From the NCBI GenBank assembly GCA_003952965.2, contig CM025856.1, forward strand, positions 27,351,723 to 27,415,722: a stretch of 64,000 nt of DNA, given 5' to 3'. A program made the position numbers and the translations under genes. Below the pieces are notes generated by a model. The model made no database searches. It was given only the letters and a program-made list of their open reading frames with translations, and was not told where the DNA came from. Below, in pieces: positions 1 through 15,843 of the stretch; the stretch's first letter is position 1, and each line of letters begins with the position of its first letter. Source of the stretch: Morella rubra. Taxonomy: Eukaryota; Streptophyta; Magnoliopsida; Fagales; Myricaceae.

Positions 1-688
1 AAGGTTATTGGGTTCGCTCAAAGGGAAAAAAAAAAAAAAAAAAACAAGGTTTCGCCGTCTGAAGGACGTTGCGCGCGGCAACGTACCATGCAGCTTGAAT
101 CTGAAAAAGGCCCCAGCTCAATTAAATGCTCTCTCTAGATAGAAGTTGGTGTTCAAACTTAGCTAAGAGAAGGCCCCAGCTCCCAAGTGACCTTAGGCTA
201 AGATGTAGTTGTTAAGGAAGTCAAGCAAGCTAAGATAGAATAGGGGTCGGAATTCCAGAAGTCGCAGCTTTAGGTTGTTAATGTGATATTACTAATTGGC
301 AGTAGGTGGTTAAATAACTACTGGATCAATGGATTGTCTTCCTTGGTTTAATTAGCATCTTTTTAGTCAATCAGAAGTACTGCTTCATTCTGCGTGCATG
401 CAGGCTGCATATATATATATATATATATATATGAGACATTCAACTTCATTGAGGTGAATGAGTGATCATCGTGGTTATCGGCTGTAAAGGGAAAGCGAAT
501 TAATTAAATCCTCTCTTTCTCGATGAAACATTTTCTTTACTAGCTAGAAATAGTTCGCATCCAGGCTATATATATATATATATAGCTCTCCTTCTTGTGC
601 ATGTTATAAACTTATAACAACTCCGCTTTGATTCCTCCTTCATACAGGCAGCCGTTTCAAAGTATTTACTCCCATTCTGGTTGTCGCT
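1..688. other. Intergenic / promoter region upstream of the GDSL lipase
   Basis: No credible coding sequence is visible. There is an A-run near 29-44 and two AT dinucleotide tracts, at 409-432 and 567-584. The second lies about 100 bp before the lipase start codon and could double as its TATA region. The left end may hold the edge of another feature that lies mostly outside the window. Confidence 0.5.
409..432. repeat. (AT)12 microsatellite
   Basis: A perfect AT dinucleotide run of 24 bp upstream of the GDSL lipase. A related TA run of 18 bp sits at 567-584. Confidence 0.9.
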
Positions 689-2903
689 ATGCCTGCATGT
701 AATTGGCTCGAGGCTTTATGGAAAAAGCTGCTTCTTGTTTTCTTGGTACTGGTATCAACTTTGCAAGACTGTGCTAATGGAAAGCCACAAGTACCTTGTT
801 TCTTCATATTTGGGGACTCGATATCCGACAACGGGAACAATAACAACCTCGTTACTCTGGCAAAAGCCAACTATCCACCATACGGGATTGATTTCCCCGC
901 TGGTATTACGGGAAGATTTACCAACGGCCGTAATATGGTGGACTTCATTGGTCAGCATTTTTTTGCTTAATTTGTTCGTGCATAAATTTGTGTTTTTCAG
1001 TGCTGTCCATAATTAATCCCTTTTCTTTTGTGCATATGCTTCAATGCTAGTTTATATTGAGTTGCAATTGGTTTGGGAAATTAGGAAATTTTTTCGATAC
1101 TCAGAACGGTAGTTTGGAGGTAATAAATTTAAGGAAGTAAAAGGTAATTTTCTCTGATTGGTTTTGTACAATGACAATTTTTGTTGACAGGCTCCTAAGA
1201 TTCTGGAGATTTAACGTCCTTCGGACAAAATGAGATCAGGACGTACAAAAACCTATGTTAGTTAGGTTTGGCTAGTCGAATATGAAACTCGATTATCTAT
1301 CTTAAACCCACCCAAAGTGACTACTATTTGCTGCAGATTTCATCAATTGCTATTCATTTCCATTGAGAGATTTTTTCTGTCTTTATATGTCAATATATAA
1401 TCTCCATGCATCTTCGATTGACTTGGGGAAAAAAAAAACCCTCATCTTAATTAATTTCCTTCATATCGAGTCATGGGGTAAAGTTTGAAGGTAATTGACA
1501 TGTGCACTACTCCTCGTTGCTAACTGCTGGACGCTGATTTCTCATTGCAGCTGAATTTCTGGGTTTTGACGATTACATCCCACCCTTCGCTACTGCTAGA
1601 GACCAGGAAATACTCACAGGCGTCAATTATGCATCTGGCGCAGCAGGAATTCGCAGTGAAACTGGACAACAACTGGTAATTAATAGTGCAGCACAACGGC
1701 ATCGACCGACAATCAACAAGCAAAATTTGTGTCTCTCCGGCCGGTGCCGTTAATTATATGTGCATGCATGCCTAATGTCGATGAGTACCCCAAAACTGAG
1801 AATATTAGATCGTTAATTAGTAGATCGCATGAATTTGATAGTGTATGATCTGCTACGCCTTTGCAACATCTTGAACAGCTCAAGAATTGTTCACATGTAC
1901 TATATTTGCGTGCGATCTTCAAACCAAATGAATCAAAAGAAGAATGAAACACTCTCAAAATTGACATATATATCTCTTGTTTCATCGTTGCAGGGTGATC
2001 GGATAAGCATGGACAGGCAGTTGAAAAATCACCGAAGTACGGTGTCGCAGATCATCACCATGCTGGGAAATCAGAACTCCTCCGCAGAGTACCTAAGCAA
2101 ATGCATATATTCTGTTGCCATAGGCAGCAACGACTATATTAATAACTACTTCTTGCCTAAGTACTTCCCGACTAGCTCCCAATATACACAGGAACAATAT
2201 GCTGAAGCTCTCGTCCTACAAGTCTCTCAGCAATTAAAGGTACGGTAAAACAGCTTCTTCATACTAATTTCCATTGTTGTTCCATATCGGTGTAGAAAAA
2301 TTGAAGCTCTTCTGCTGATGCTAGACTTTGTACGAGTGTGGAGCGAGGAAAGTAGCCGTTTTTGGACTGGGTCTGTTGGGTTGCACTTTAGTCGAAAAAG
2401 CTTCATTCGGAAGTAATGTCGGTTCTCTATCATGCGTGGACAACGTCAACAATGCGGTCTTGCTTTTCAATAACCGGCTTAAACGGCTGGTACTGGACTA
2501 CCTCAACAAGAGCCTAACCGATGCTAATTTTATCTTCGTAAATTCTTCTGGAATCGCGTTAAGCAGTTCGCTTTCTCAAGCTGGTAGATTACTTCAAAAC
2601 CTAAAGCTCTTAATTTTCACGCGTTTCGCTACTTTTGCGGTTGGTTGTGAGATTCATGAGATGGAGTTTGCGTCAGGTCCCAAAGAAACAAATGCACCCT
2701 GCTGTCAAGTGACGGGGACTGGATTAGGTATGGCGCAATGCGATCCTTTCGGAAAGTCATGCAGTAATAGGAGCCAATATACATTTTGGGATGCCGTCCA
2801 TCCGACTGAAGACGTATACGCGGGGTACGCAAGGAGAGCATACAGAGCTGAGTCTCCCACAGATGCCTATCCCTTTGATATCGAACGCCTCGCCCAGCTC
2901 TAA
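689..2903 (+). CDS. GDSL esterase/lipase (SGNH hydrolase), secreted
   Basis: Predicted extracellular serine esterase/lipase of the plant GDSL family. Exons: 689-950, 1551-1675, 1994-2239, 2325-2583, 2677-2903; phases close to a 372-aa protein, a normal length for the family. Residues 1 to about 31 form a hydrophobic signal peptide. Block I is FGDSISDNG with Ser44 as nucleophile (Ile replaces the usual Leu of GDSL). Block II is the NYASGAAGI stretch, block III is GSND at 173-176, and block V is DAVHPTE with Asp336 and His339 completing the triad. The C-terminus SPTDAYPFDIERLAQL is typical. The first ATG giving a full signal peptide was chosen. The last intron (2584-2676) is 93 nt with no in-frame stop, so its retention would add 31 residues; I removed it because the family runs directly from the SQAG region into NAPCC. 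Substrate unknown. Confidence 0.9.
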
Positions 2904-3129
2904 TAAACCGTATATATGCAGCAAACATAATAAATTGACATAAATAGTGGGAGCAGTGCTATGTCCATGAACTCATAGATTCGCATCTTAAACTAGGGGT
3001 GAACGTTTTTGGGCCGGGACCGACCGGCCCGATCAAAACCGGCCCGAAACCGACTGGGCCGGACGGTTTAGGTCCGGCCCGGTTCGGCTGTCGGTCAACC
3101 CAAACCAAGAACCGACCGGTATTTAAATA

Positions 3130-3480
3130 TACTTATCCCCCTTCTTTTTTAAAACGGCGTCGTCTGCCTTCCACCCACACAAACGACGTCGTCTGCCTAC
3201 CCCCCCCCCCCTTATTTTTTGGTTCACTGAAAACGTCGTCCCCCCCTCCCCCACACAAAAAACCCTAGCCCCGACTCCCCCTAAGAAAAAAACCCCAGCC
3301 CCGACTCCCCCGATGCCCTAGCCGCCCCCCTCCCCTCCGCCGCCCCGCACCCCTCCGGCGTCTCTCAGCTCTCTCTCTCTCGTCTCTCTCTCTCTCTCGG
3401 CGTCTCTCTCTCTCGGCGTCTCTCTCTCTCGCGTCTCACGAGGCCACGCCGCCTCTCCACCTCACAAGCTTCCAGGTCCA
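3130..3480. other. GC/CT-rich segment inside the hAT element
   Basis: Short ACGTCGTC-type motifs recur several times at about 3155-3240. They are followed by C-rich tracts and then CT dinucleotide runs interrupted by CGGCG (about 3365-3440). The composition resembles a plant promoter/5' UTR and contrasts with the AT-rich remainder of the element. It may be captured gene sequence, but no coding frame is recognisable. Confidence 0.45.
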
Positions 3481-3833
3481 GATCTCTCTCATTCGACGAT
3501 TTCCTTTGTTTGCTGTGACTTGTTTAGTTTATTTAACATTTGCCTTTGATTTTTTGTTTCTCTGATTTATGAATTGTAGTTTAGTGTGGATTGTAGTTTA
3601 GTGTTTATTATTCAAGAATATTAATAGATTTGAATATTTGCATTTTACAGGGTGATTTACAAAGTTGCTAATAATTTCGTGTATTGCTATTGACGAGAAT
3701 TAAATCAGGTTTGTATTTCCCATTTTACTATTTTAAATCAGGTTTATGATAGAGATTGGAAGTTAGGATTATGTTGGTTCTGTGGAGATCGGAGGTCAGG
3801 GCTAATTTGTTGTCGGATTTGGATGAATTTTTA

Positions 3834-4925
3834 GTTTTGTTTTGTTGGATATTTTTGCTGATTGGAAGTTAAATATTGCATTTTGTTTTGTTGGATATTT
3901 TTGCTGATTGGAAGTTAAATAATTGCATTTTGTTTTGTTGGATATTTTTGCTGATTGGAAGTTAAATAATTGCATTTTGTTTAGTTGGATATTTTTGCTG
4001 ATTGGAAGTTAAATATTTGCATTTTTTTTTGTTGGATATTTTTGCTGATTGGAAGTTAAATATTTGCATTTTGTTTTGTTGGATATTTTTGCTGATTGGA
4101 AGTTAAATATTTGCATTTTGTTTTGTTGGATATTTTTGCTGATTGGAAGTTAAATAATTGCATTTTGTTTAGTTGGATATTTTTGCTGATTGGAAGTTAA
4201 ATATTTGCATTTTGTTTTGTTGGATATTTTTGCTGATTGGAAGTTAAATATTTGCATTTTGTTTTGTTGGATATTTTTTGCTGATTGGAAGTTAAATATT
4301 GCATTTTGTTTTGTTGGATATTTTTGCTGATTGGAAGTTAAATATTTGCATTTTGTTTTGTTGGATATTTTTTGCTGATTGGAAGTTAAATATTGCATTT
4401 TGTTTTGTTGGATATTTTTTGCTGATTGGAAGTTAAATCATTTTGTTTTGTTGGATTTTTTGCTGATTGGAAGTTAAATAATTGCATTTTGTTTTGTTGG
4501 ATATTTTTGCTGATTGGAAGTTAAATAATTGCATTTTGTTTTGTTGGATATTTTTTGCTGATTGGAAGTTAAATATTTGCTTTTGTTTTTTGGATATTTT
4601 TGCTGATTGGAAGTTAAATAATTGCATTTTGTTTTGTTGGATATTTTTGCTGAAAGTTTATTTGCATTTTGTTTTGTTGGATATTTTTGCTGATTGGAAG
4701 TTAAATATTGCATTTAGTTTTGTTGGATATTTTTGCTGATTGGAAGTTAAATAATTGCATTGAGTTTTGTTGGATATTTTTGCTGATTGGAAGTTATAAT
4801 TGCATTTTGTTTTGTTGGATATTTTTCTGATTGGAAGTTAAATAATATTTTGTTTTGGGATATCTGATTGGAAGTTAAATATTCATTTTTTTTGTTGGAT
4901 ACGCTGATTGGAAGTTAAAAATTGC
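3834..4925. repeat. Minisatellite, ~24 copies of a 46-48 bp unit
   Basis: Each unit contains GTTGGATATTTTTGCTGATT, then GGAAGTTAAATA and a T/G-rich stretch. Spacing between units is 46, 47 or 48 bp. Copies are nearly identical through about 4790; the last few, toward 4925, are shortened and mutated. One copy near 4650 has lost the GATTG core. Antisense open frames across the array simply reflect the repeat and are not genes. Confidence 0.95.
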
Positions 4926-5577
4926 AACTTTTCATCTATTGAACTGATGGCACATGGAAACATTAAAATTATGAGACAGGAAAATTTCATTGGCTGCGTC
5001 TGAGTCAGTTGTTGATTATGAGTTAATGGAAAATGTAGAAAAATATGAAGAAGAAGCAGGTATTTTAATTTATATAGTCAATTATAATTTATTTTAATCA
5101 CAATTTATATTTGTATATACTTTTGCTTTGATTTGGTTCAACAGTGGAGATCCTTGGCCCATTCGAGAAGCGTTGATGATTAAATGTTCTAATTTTAAAC
5201 TTGCTCTAATTTTAATTTTTTTGGTTGTTGTAATTTTAATTTATTGTTGTTGTTAATTGTTAACTTTACTTATTTTTTTTATTTTTTTTTAGATAGTTGA
5301 TACTTGTTAGTTGTTAGGGGGGTTAAATAGCTTTTTTTTATTTTTTTTTTAAGTATGTTGTTAATTGTTATTTATTAGGAGTTAGAACCATGAAGCATGC
5401 ATAGTTACAAGTTAAATCGTGTGAAATATTTGAAAAAGTGGATACTTTTGGGCCCACTGAATGGTCAAAAAAAAAAACGTGAAATTATTTACTGTAGCGG
5501 TTGGCCGTCCAAAAACCGAACCAGTCGGTTCGGTTTGGTTTGGGGCCAACTGGTCGGTTTTCACCCCTATCTTAAAC

Positions 5578-8070
5578 TATTAGTTTTGGTATTGCCATTT
5601 GTGGAATCTCTCTATATAAGTCGCGATATGCAAAATTAACAACAAAGATCGTCCTTACTTAAAAAAATAAATAAATAATGATAATTCTGGCTCGCTAATT
5701 TGTACTAATAATTTGTCTCTCCTTATAGTCGCATACCTTGGGTCCGGAGATGCACAAGAAGTTAAAAGGCTTTTGCTTTGCCGACTGAGAATTTTTTTTT
5801 TTTTTTTTACAATATCCACGTTTTAATTATTGAAATCTATGACTCTTTCACTCAATTTATTATTTTTATTATAATATATTCATCAGATATTTTTTATTAT
5901 TTATAAAAAATTTAAAATTAATTTTTAATCTTTACAATTACAATTTTACTTTTATACAACGATGGCCAAACAAAAAATTATGAAGACAAAATTATTGCGT
6001 CAAGGAATCATTTTTTATTTAAACTTCTTTGGGTCTGTTTGTTTTGCTGTAAACTTCTTTCGGAAGAGTACTCACTTTCAGGCATTTGGAGAATTCTGTA
6101 AACTGTGGTCAACTGAAAACTGTAGCCTCATTTTCTGTAAAGCGGCTTCACCTGAACAAAAAAAATTGGAATCTCATTTAAAAAAATTATCACACCCTCC
6201 CGAGTCCCAACTAAATCCTCTCCCCCTAACACGTAACTTCCTCTTTCGCTAAAGGCTGCTCCCCTCCATCACTCTGTCAAGACTTCTCTCTCTCTCTCCC
6301 TCTCATGATATCGAAATCAGTTCTTTGGCTTCAACATTTTGAAGTCTCGAATCTAAATATTAAGCACAGATTCAAGTAATTTCTACCTAGATTTATTGTG
6401 GTTGTGTAATAATCGAGCAAATCCTTTATGTTAGATTTGATTTTGGTTTCTTTTTGGCTTCAAGGCACTTTGAATTTCTAGATTTACGATTGGGCTGAGT
6501 TGTTTAAACGATGGTAGTGCTTTCTTCCCCTCGACTTTCCTTGCTTTTTTTTGGGTAATTTTCCTTTTCTTCAATACAATGCTATAGTGTCAAATTTCAG
6601 TACTTTGAATCCTGTTTGGCTATGTTTGTTTACTAAAATTTTAGCGTTCTAAAATTTTAACACAATAAAATAATTATAATATAATTCTCCATTCCATCAA
6701 ATCATTACTTTTCACTATAATAAATATAAAAAATTCATTTAAATCATCTCTCTCTTAACTTTTTCACTAATTTCAATACCATAAAATTTTAACTCTCAAA
6801 TACAACCAATTCTGCTTCCGCTTGGAAATGTCTTAAAAAGAAAATGCACTTTTCTTGCCAACAAGTTAGTAAAATGAGCTTGGAGCTTCGATGGAGTTCC
6901 CTATCTAATGTTTTAGAATGTTGTACCTTTGCTGTATGAATGTGCAGCTTTAGGCTACCAAATCCCAGAGATGTTGAATGATAAATACTTGTATTGTTAG
7001 TCCCTGCCCCGGAAGTAGCTTCTATTATTTTAATTACCATGGCAATTAAATGGGAGTCAAACCCAGCAAGATGATCAGAGATGACTTGATCAGCTCTCAT
7101 AGAGATGTAAAGATGAAATCCATCTTTGTCCCTTTGTTTTTGCCGCTTATCAGTGTACTCTTATCCATTTATATTGTCATTTTTAGAATTCTTAATTAAA
7201 CTACTGCCTTCTTTACGTGCTGGTTGATATTATATCCTGTCGATCTAAGGTGTATAAAATGGAATCATAATGCGGTTTGCTCTAGCCTTTTCTCAAACTG
7301 ACTAAAATTCAAAATAGAGGCTTTTATGTTATAACGAGAGAGAATTTAGTAATGTCACTCTAGAGGAGTTGCCGAGCTTTCATTTTCTATTGATAATGCT
7401 TTGAATAATTTTCTCAACGACTCCAAGGTTTTAATTACTCTGTTAGGTGTGAACTTGGTCTTTTATGATGTAATTAATTTGAACCGTCTATTTACTTGAA
7501 ATTCCAGTTCCATATGTCATTGATTTATTTTTTATTTATTTCAAATTATTCTTAAGAATTAAGTTTATAAATTATATAAGATTACGAAAAATACAATTTA
7601 AGCCAAATATTAAAAAATATTTTTTTAAAATATATTTAAAGTAACAACTAAATACCGAAAATTATAATACTGTACTGAAACTTAATGCATTGAAATCTGT
7701 TTTACGAAAACAAGTATTTTACAATGAAACAAACAGACTGTAAATTTTTTTGTAAAATTTTAAGTAAAGTGTTTGAAATTTAGACTTCTGTCACGTGATA
7801 AAAATAATCGATGAAGTCCATTCATCGTAACTCTATTTATCTAAACAAAAAATTAGCAAGAAAAATATATATTACGTAACAGAAGTGCATTGGCGTAGGA
7901 CCAACGTTCAGCCTGTCCTCCTCCTCCTCTGAAGAAGAAGTGAAATAAGAAAAAAGGAAAAGCATTTGTCTCAGGTACGCTTACTTCCACAACCCACGAG
8001 TTGAATGAAGAAGGAAACTTTTTCTTTATCCGCTTTTAAATTATGGTTTTGTTTTTCATATTATGTATGT
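5578..8070. other. Gene-free AT-rich intergenic region
   Basis: No supported gene. A stretch at about 6240-6520 is less AT-rich and has a CT-rich leader-like run (6285-6303), possibly a relic of a 5' UTR. The segment 6610-6800 has the look of degenerate MITE ends (ctatgtttgtttactaa and an AT-rich tail). A CACGTG G-box occurs at about 7793-7798. At 7890-7976 a CT-rich stretch ends in a plausible splice donor (CAG/GTACGC) and could be a distant 5' UTR exon of COQ5; there is no direct proof. Confidence 0.4.
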
Positions 8071-8074
8071 AATT

Positions 8075-9410
8075 CCCAAACTTCAGAAGTTCATTTCTTA
8101 ACGCCAGTGTTGTTCTTTAGGTATAGGGTCGTTGCTAAAGATAACGAGTACATGTTCTTTTACTATCATGCTTATATTACTGAATCTCATAAACTGAAAT
8201 ATCCATTTTTTTCAAGATGTCGGATCAACGGGTTACGGTGATGTGACGGATTTCATTAGATCTTGCGTGCAAAGTGTTTGATGAATTGTCTGGCTGAGAT
8301 CACGTGTTTTGAAATTTAATATATGGAGTCTATCCTCTGTTTTTGCTGGCGTACCCGGGTGGTTGGGTTTTTTGGGAAATGCCCATTTTAGATTCCGTTA
8401 ATTGTGGTGTTTGATAGGATTCCATTACTAGGATTTTGGCTTTGTTTACTTTGTGCACCTATGGCTGCATGTAAGATCTTGAATAAACGTTACTGTGGGA
8501 GAAACATTATTCTAGGACCTTTAGAGCTTGTAATTCTGGGCTGCTAAACACAGCCCTTTTCCCCAATCATTTAATTTTCTTTTTCTTGGACGTGAATCTC
8601 CACATTTGGTAGGAGCTACAGCCGCCTTCTTGTTAGGTGAGACCGTAGTTATCCCAATTTTATTTATTTGGTAAAAGCAAAAGTAGTATTACAATTCAAT
8701 ATAATCGATGAAGAAGTAGTATCGTTGCCAGGACCAAAACAAAAGCAAAATTGGTATCCCAAACTTCAGAAGTTCATTTCTTAACGCCAGTGTTGTTCTT
8801 TAGGTATAGGGTCGTTGCTAAAGATAACGAGTACATGACTATCATGCTTATATTACTGAATCTCATAAACTGAAATATCCATTTTTTTCAAGATGTCGGA
8901 TCAACGGGTTACGGTGATGTGGCGGATTTCATTAGATCTTGCGTGCAAAGTGTTTGATGAATTGTCTGGCTGAGATCACGTGTTTTGAAATTTAATATAT
9001 GGAGTCTATCCTCTGTTTTTGCTGGCGTACCCGGGTGGTTGGGTTTTTTGGGAAATGCCCATTTTAGATTCCGTTAATTGTGGTGTTTGATAGGATTCCA
9101 TTACTAGGATTTTGGCTTTGTTTACTTTGTGCACCTATGGCTGCATGTAAGATGATTAGAATAAACGTTACTGTGGGAGAAACATATTCTAGGACCTTTA
9201 GAGCTTGTAATTCTGGGCTGCTAAACACAGCCTTTTCCCCGCAATTTAATTTTCTTTTTCTTGGACGTGAATCTCCACATTTGGTAGGGCTACACCGACT
9301 TCTTGTTGGTGAGACCGTAGTTATCCCTTTTTTTTTGGTCCATAAAAGTAGTATTATTCAATATTCATGGAAGCACCATATTCTTGCCAAAAAACAAAAG
9401 CAATTGTATC
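8075..9410. repeat. Direct tandem duplication, two ~0.68-kb copies
   Basis: The sequence starting CCCAAACTTCAGAAGTTC at 8075 recurs at 8758, an offset of 683 bp, and both copies run on in parallel to about 8757 and 9410. The first ~400 bp of each copy are almost identical, differing mainly by a 9-bp deletion near 8845. The last ~270 bp differ by many small insertions and deletions. An open frame at 9080-9430 in the second copy, 116 codons with no recognised family, is broken by those indels in the first copy. Confidence 0.9.
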
Positions 9411-10048
9411 AAGCAGTTTTGTTCACCTGAACTTAGTAATTGTTTGATTTTTTTTCGAACTTGTAATGGAGGTTGCTAGAAACTTCAAATATGTGAGTGG
9501 TCTTCAAATCAATGGCTGCTTGAGCTTGGTGTTCCAAGGCTTTGACTTCAATAGGATTGGTAGAACTTTGATTTTGGGGATGTAGTTTTTTTTTTCCTAC
9601 ATTTGTTTTACCAAGTCTTAGGGGCTTCTGAGTACTGTATTGTCTTTATTGGAATGCTTTTGTGTTTGAGGATATTGGTGTTTGCTTCTGTTTAAATATG
9701 ATCTTTTCCTGTTACTTATGTTCGTTTTGCACTACAGCAACATTTGGAAATCTAATCTCTTTCCGATGAATTCTTTCCGTAGTATTCAATAACTCGTTAA
9801 ATGTGAATCCTTCTATTTAGATGCTCCATGTGTTCCATTCAGGGGAATGATATACTTTATTTTGATACGCATGTGCAGTACTCTCAGACCTCTCTCTCTA
9901 GTCTGTGTTCTTTGCTGTACATAATCCAGACTGACATTATTTATTATGAAAGAAATCCAGTTGAAGATCAATTATTGCTGCATTATCCAAGGCTAGACCG
10001 CAATCTGATCTATCTTCTCTCTCTCTCTCTCTCTCAATGTTACTAGCC

Positions 10049-13675
<3,627 letters not shown>

Positions 13676-15840
13676 CCGTATTTTGGATTCTGATCTCATA
13701 TCTCCTTACAGCTTGTATGCCTTGAAGGATTTTGGCATTGAAATATAGTATTCTCCTGCTTGAAATCCTACAAAGAGCGTTTGAGGTGGTGAACTTTCTT
13801 TTCTTTTTTGGAGAAAGGAACTTTACCCAAGTCTTTTGCTCATCTTTTGTGTTTTGTTTTTGTTAGTATTTGTGTTGTCCATTTTATGGACGTTGATTAA
13901 TAAGAATGGTAATGGAAACATGTCAATTCAATTGTAAGATTACGAGTTTATCCAATTAGTCAACGGTTGATTCAGTCATATCGACAGCTGACCGTTTTAT
14001 TTGATGCTCTATACAGCTCTTGATAATAATTCACAAAAACTTGTATAGTCCTATTGCTGACTATTATGTACAGAAAAAAAAAAAGATGTCTTTGAACGAA
14101 TTTATAAAAATATAATATTGTTAGTAGAGAATGACCAGGAAAAATAAAAAGAGAAAAAACAGGAGCATTCTTTCTCTTGATGTTATTTTTACAGCTTTTA
14201 GAAGTCAGCATGCGAGCACAACGAAAAAACAAAACAAAACAAACTTGCCAATATTCTTTTTTCCTATTTTTTTTTTAAAAAAATCTAAGCCAATTTGACC
14301 ATTTCTTTAGGCTATGTTTATTTGTATTTTTTGAAATATTTTTTTTGTAATGATTAAAAATATTTATTGAGATATATATATTTTTTTGTGTTTGTGAAGG
14401 TGGCAAGACCCATATGAAAGATATTTGAAAAGAGTATAAAAAGATATGAATTTTTATTAAATTTTTTTAAAATATATTTTTGTATTAAATGTATTTTTTT
14501 TTTAAATTGTGATAGTAATCTTTTTTATTTGAGTTTAATAATTAGATAGAAATTTTTGTTGAAAATTGAAATGTTTATAGTGTGAAAAAATTATGTTTGG
14601 ATTAAAAAATATTTTGAAATAAAAAAAAAGGTTTGTTTTAAGAAATATCAAAAAAGGTTTTTAAAACCATTAAACTTTTACTTATCAATATTGGGTTGTT
14701 TGGGCTTCTAAGAGTTCTTAAAAGAAAAGCAATTTTAAAAAATAAAAGAGAGAGAAAAAGAGAGAGTTGAGAGGAAGAAAAAAAAAAAGAGAAAGAAGAA
14801 TTGGGAGAAAGAAAAGAAAGTAAAGGAAAACGTGAGAGGAAAAAAAAAAAAATATTAATATTTTAAGATGATGAAGTAAATAATATATTTTTAAAAAATA
14901 AAAAATTACTGTTAATTTTTTTTTATTAAAAATAAATAAACTGTTAAAAGTATTTTTTAATTTTTTTATTAAATTGATTTTCTGTTCTAACGAAAATGTT
15001 AGAAGAGAACATGATAACAATGCTATAACAACTTTTAAATTCTGTGATTCCATGAGGCTGTGTTGCTCGAGCCTTGAGAAGCATCCTCTCCCTCTCTGCT
15101 CACGTCGTGCCGCCGCCCGCTGAACTCACACCCACTAAATACTAGCCTAGCCGTTACTTCTGCCGCCAGTGAGACTCATTTCTGTCGCCCTCTCCCTTAT
15201 TTCGGTCGGTCGCTCACTCAGTGAGAGGGAGGGAATCGAGCAGTTCTTCTTTGGCTATCTTGTGAATGTTGTATGCGAGGTAGTTGCTTCTTTCTTTTGT
15301 ATCTGAATTTGGCTCTCTGTTTGGTTGCTGAAGAGAAAAGGAAAGGAGTTTTAGAACTGATTGCTAAATGAAAAAAAGGAGAAACAATGGAGTTTTTCAT
15401 CTCTGTTTTTCTTTCTTACATACGATAATTGATTTTCTACTGAGAAACGGAGTGGAAAGAAAATGAAGTGTACTTGATTCTGTTAGTATGCTTTTCCATA
15501 ATCGTCGTTTTGATTCTGCCATATCATTTAAAATTTACATTACGGCCACTACTTGTTGTGACTCGAATTACCAGCTAATCCCCTTCTTCCAACTCTCAAA
15601 GACCGAAAAGAAAGTCCTATCAGGCCCCGGATTAGTAACGAACAAAAACATAGAAGAAGTTTAGAAAGGGCCGCTACTACGCTGTTAGTCCCGGATTAAA
15701 ACGCTCTCTGTAATCACAGCCGCCGCCGTTCAGTGGTTCGGTGGTTTAGTTAACAGGCCGGTATTCAGTTCTCTATCTGAAAACCATAACGGGTTTTTCT
15801 AGCCCGACGTCGGACACAACCCGAGCCAAAGTTGATAACT
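13676..15840. other. Intergenic region between COQ5 and NOF1
   Basis: The first ~200 bp are the probable COQ5 3' UTR (AATAAGAATGG near 13899). From about 14280 to 15040 the sequence is very AT-rich with A and T homopolymers; short phrases such as GGCTATGTTTATTTG near 14310 and TTATGTTTGGATT near 14591 suggest old MITE ends. From 15060 to 15240 it becomes GC- and CT-rich like a promoter or 5' leader. No gene is supported. Confidence 0.45.
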
Positions 15841-15843
15841 ATC

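Larger units (their letters stand above)
2994..5569. mobile_element. Non-autonomous hAT-type DNA transposon
   Basis: The ends are TAGGGGTGAA (2994-3003) and TTCACCCCTA (5560-5569), a perfect 10-bp terminal inverted repeat. The element is flanked by an exact 8-bp direct repeat, TCTTAAAC, at 2986-2993 and 5570-5577. An 8-bp target duplication with a TAGGGGTG-type end is the hAT signature. Subterminal regions on both sides are rich in CCGACC/GGTCGG-type motifs, as expected for transposase-binding regions. No transposase reading frame is visible, so it must be mobilised in trans. Inside are a GC/CT-rich segment (about 3130-3480) and a long minisatellite. Confidence 0.85.

Noticed and set aside
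2999-3268. Proline-rich 89-codon frame at the left of the hAT element
   Set aside because: It arises from GC-rich subterminal repeats and C-runs; no domain and no start context.
4150-4739. Several overlapping open frames in the repeat array
   Set aside because: They translate the minisatellite unit over and over in different frames and have no protein-like features.
3834-4925. CRISPR-like regular array
   Set aside because: Units are contiguous 46-48 bp repeats without unique spacers, inside a plant transposon; this is a minisatellite.
14718-15053. Phe/Leu-rich antisense frame
   Set aside because: Generated by A/G-rich low-complexity DNA; no signal of coding constraint.
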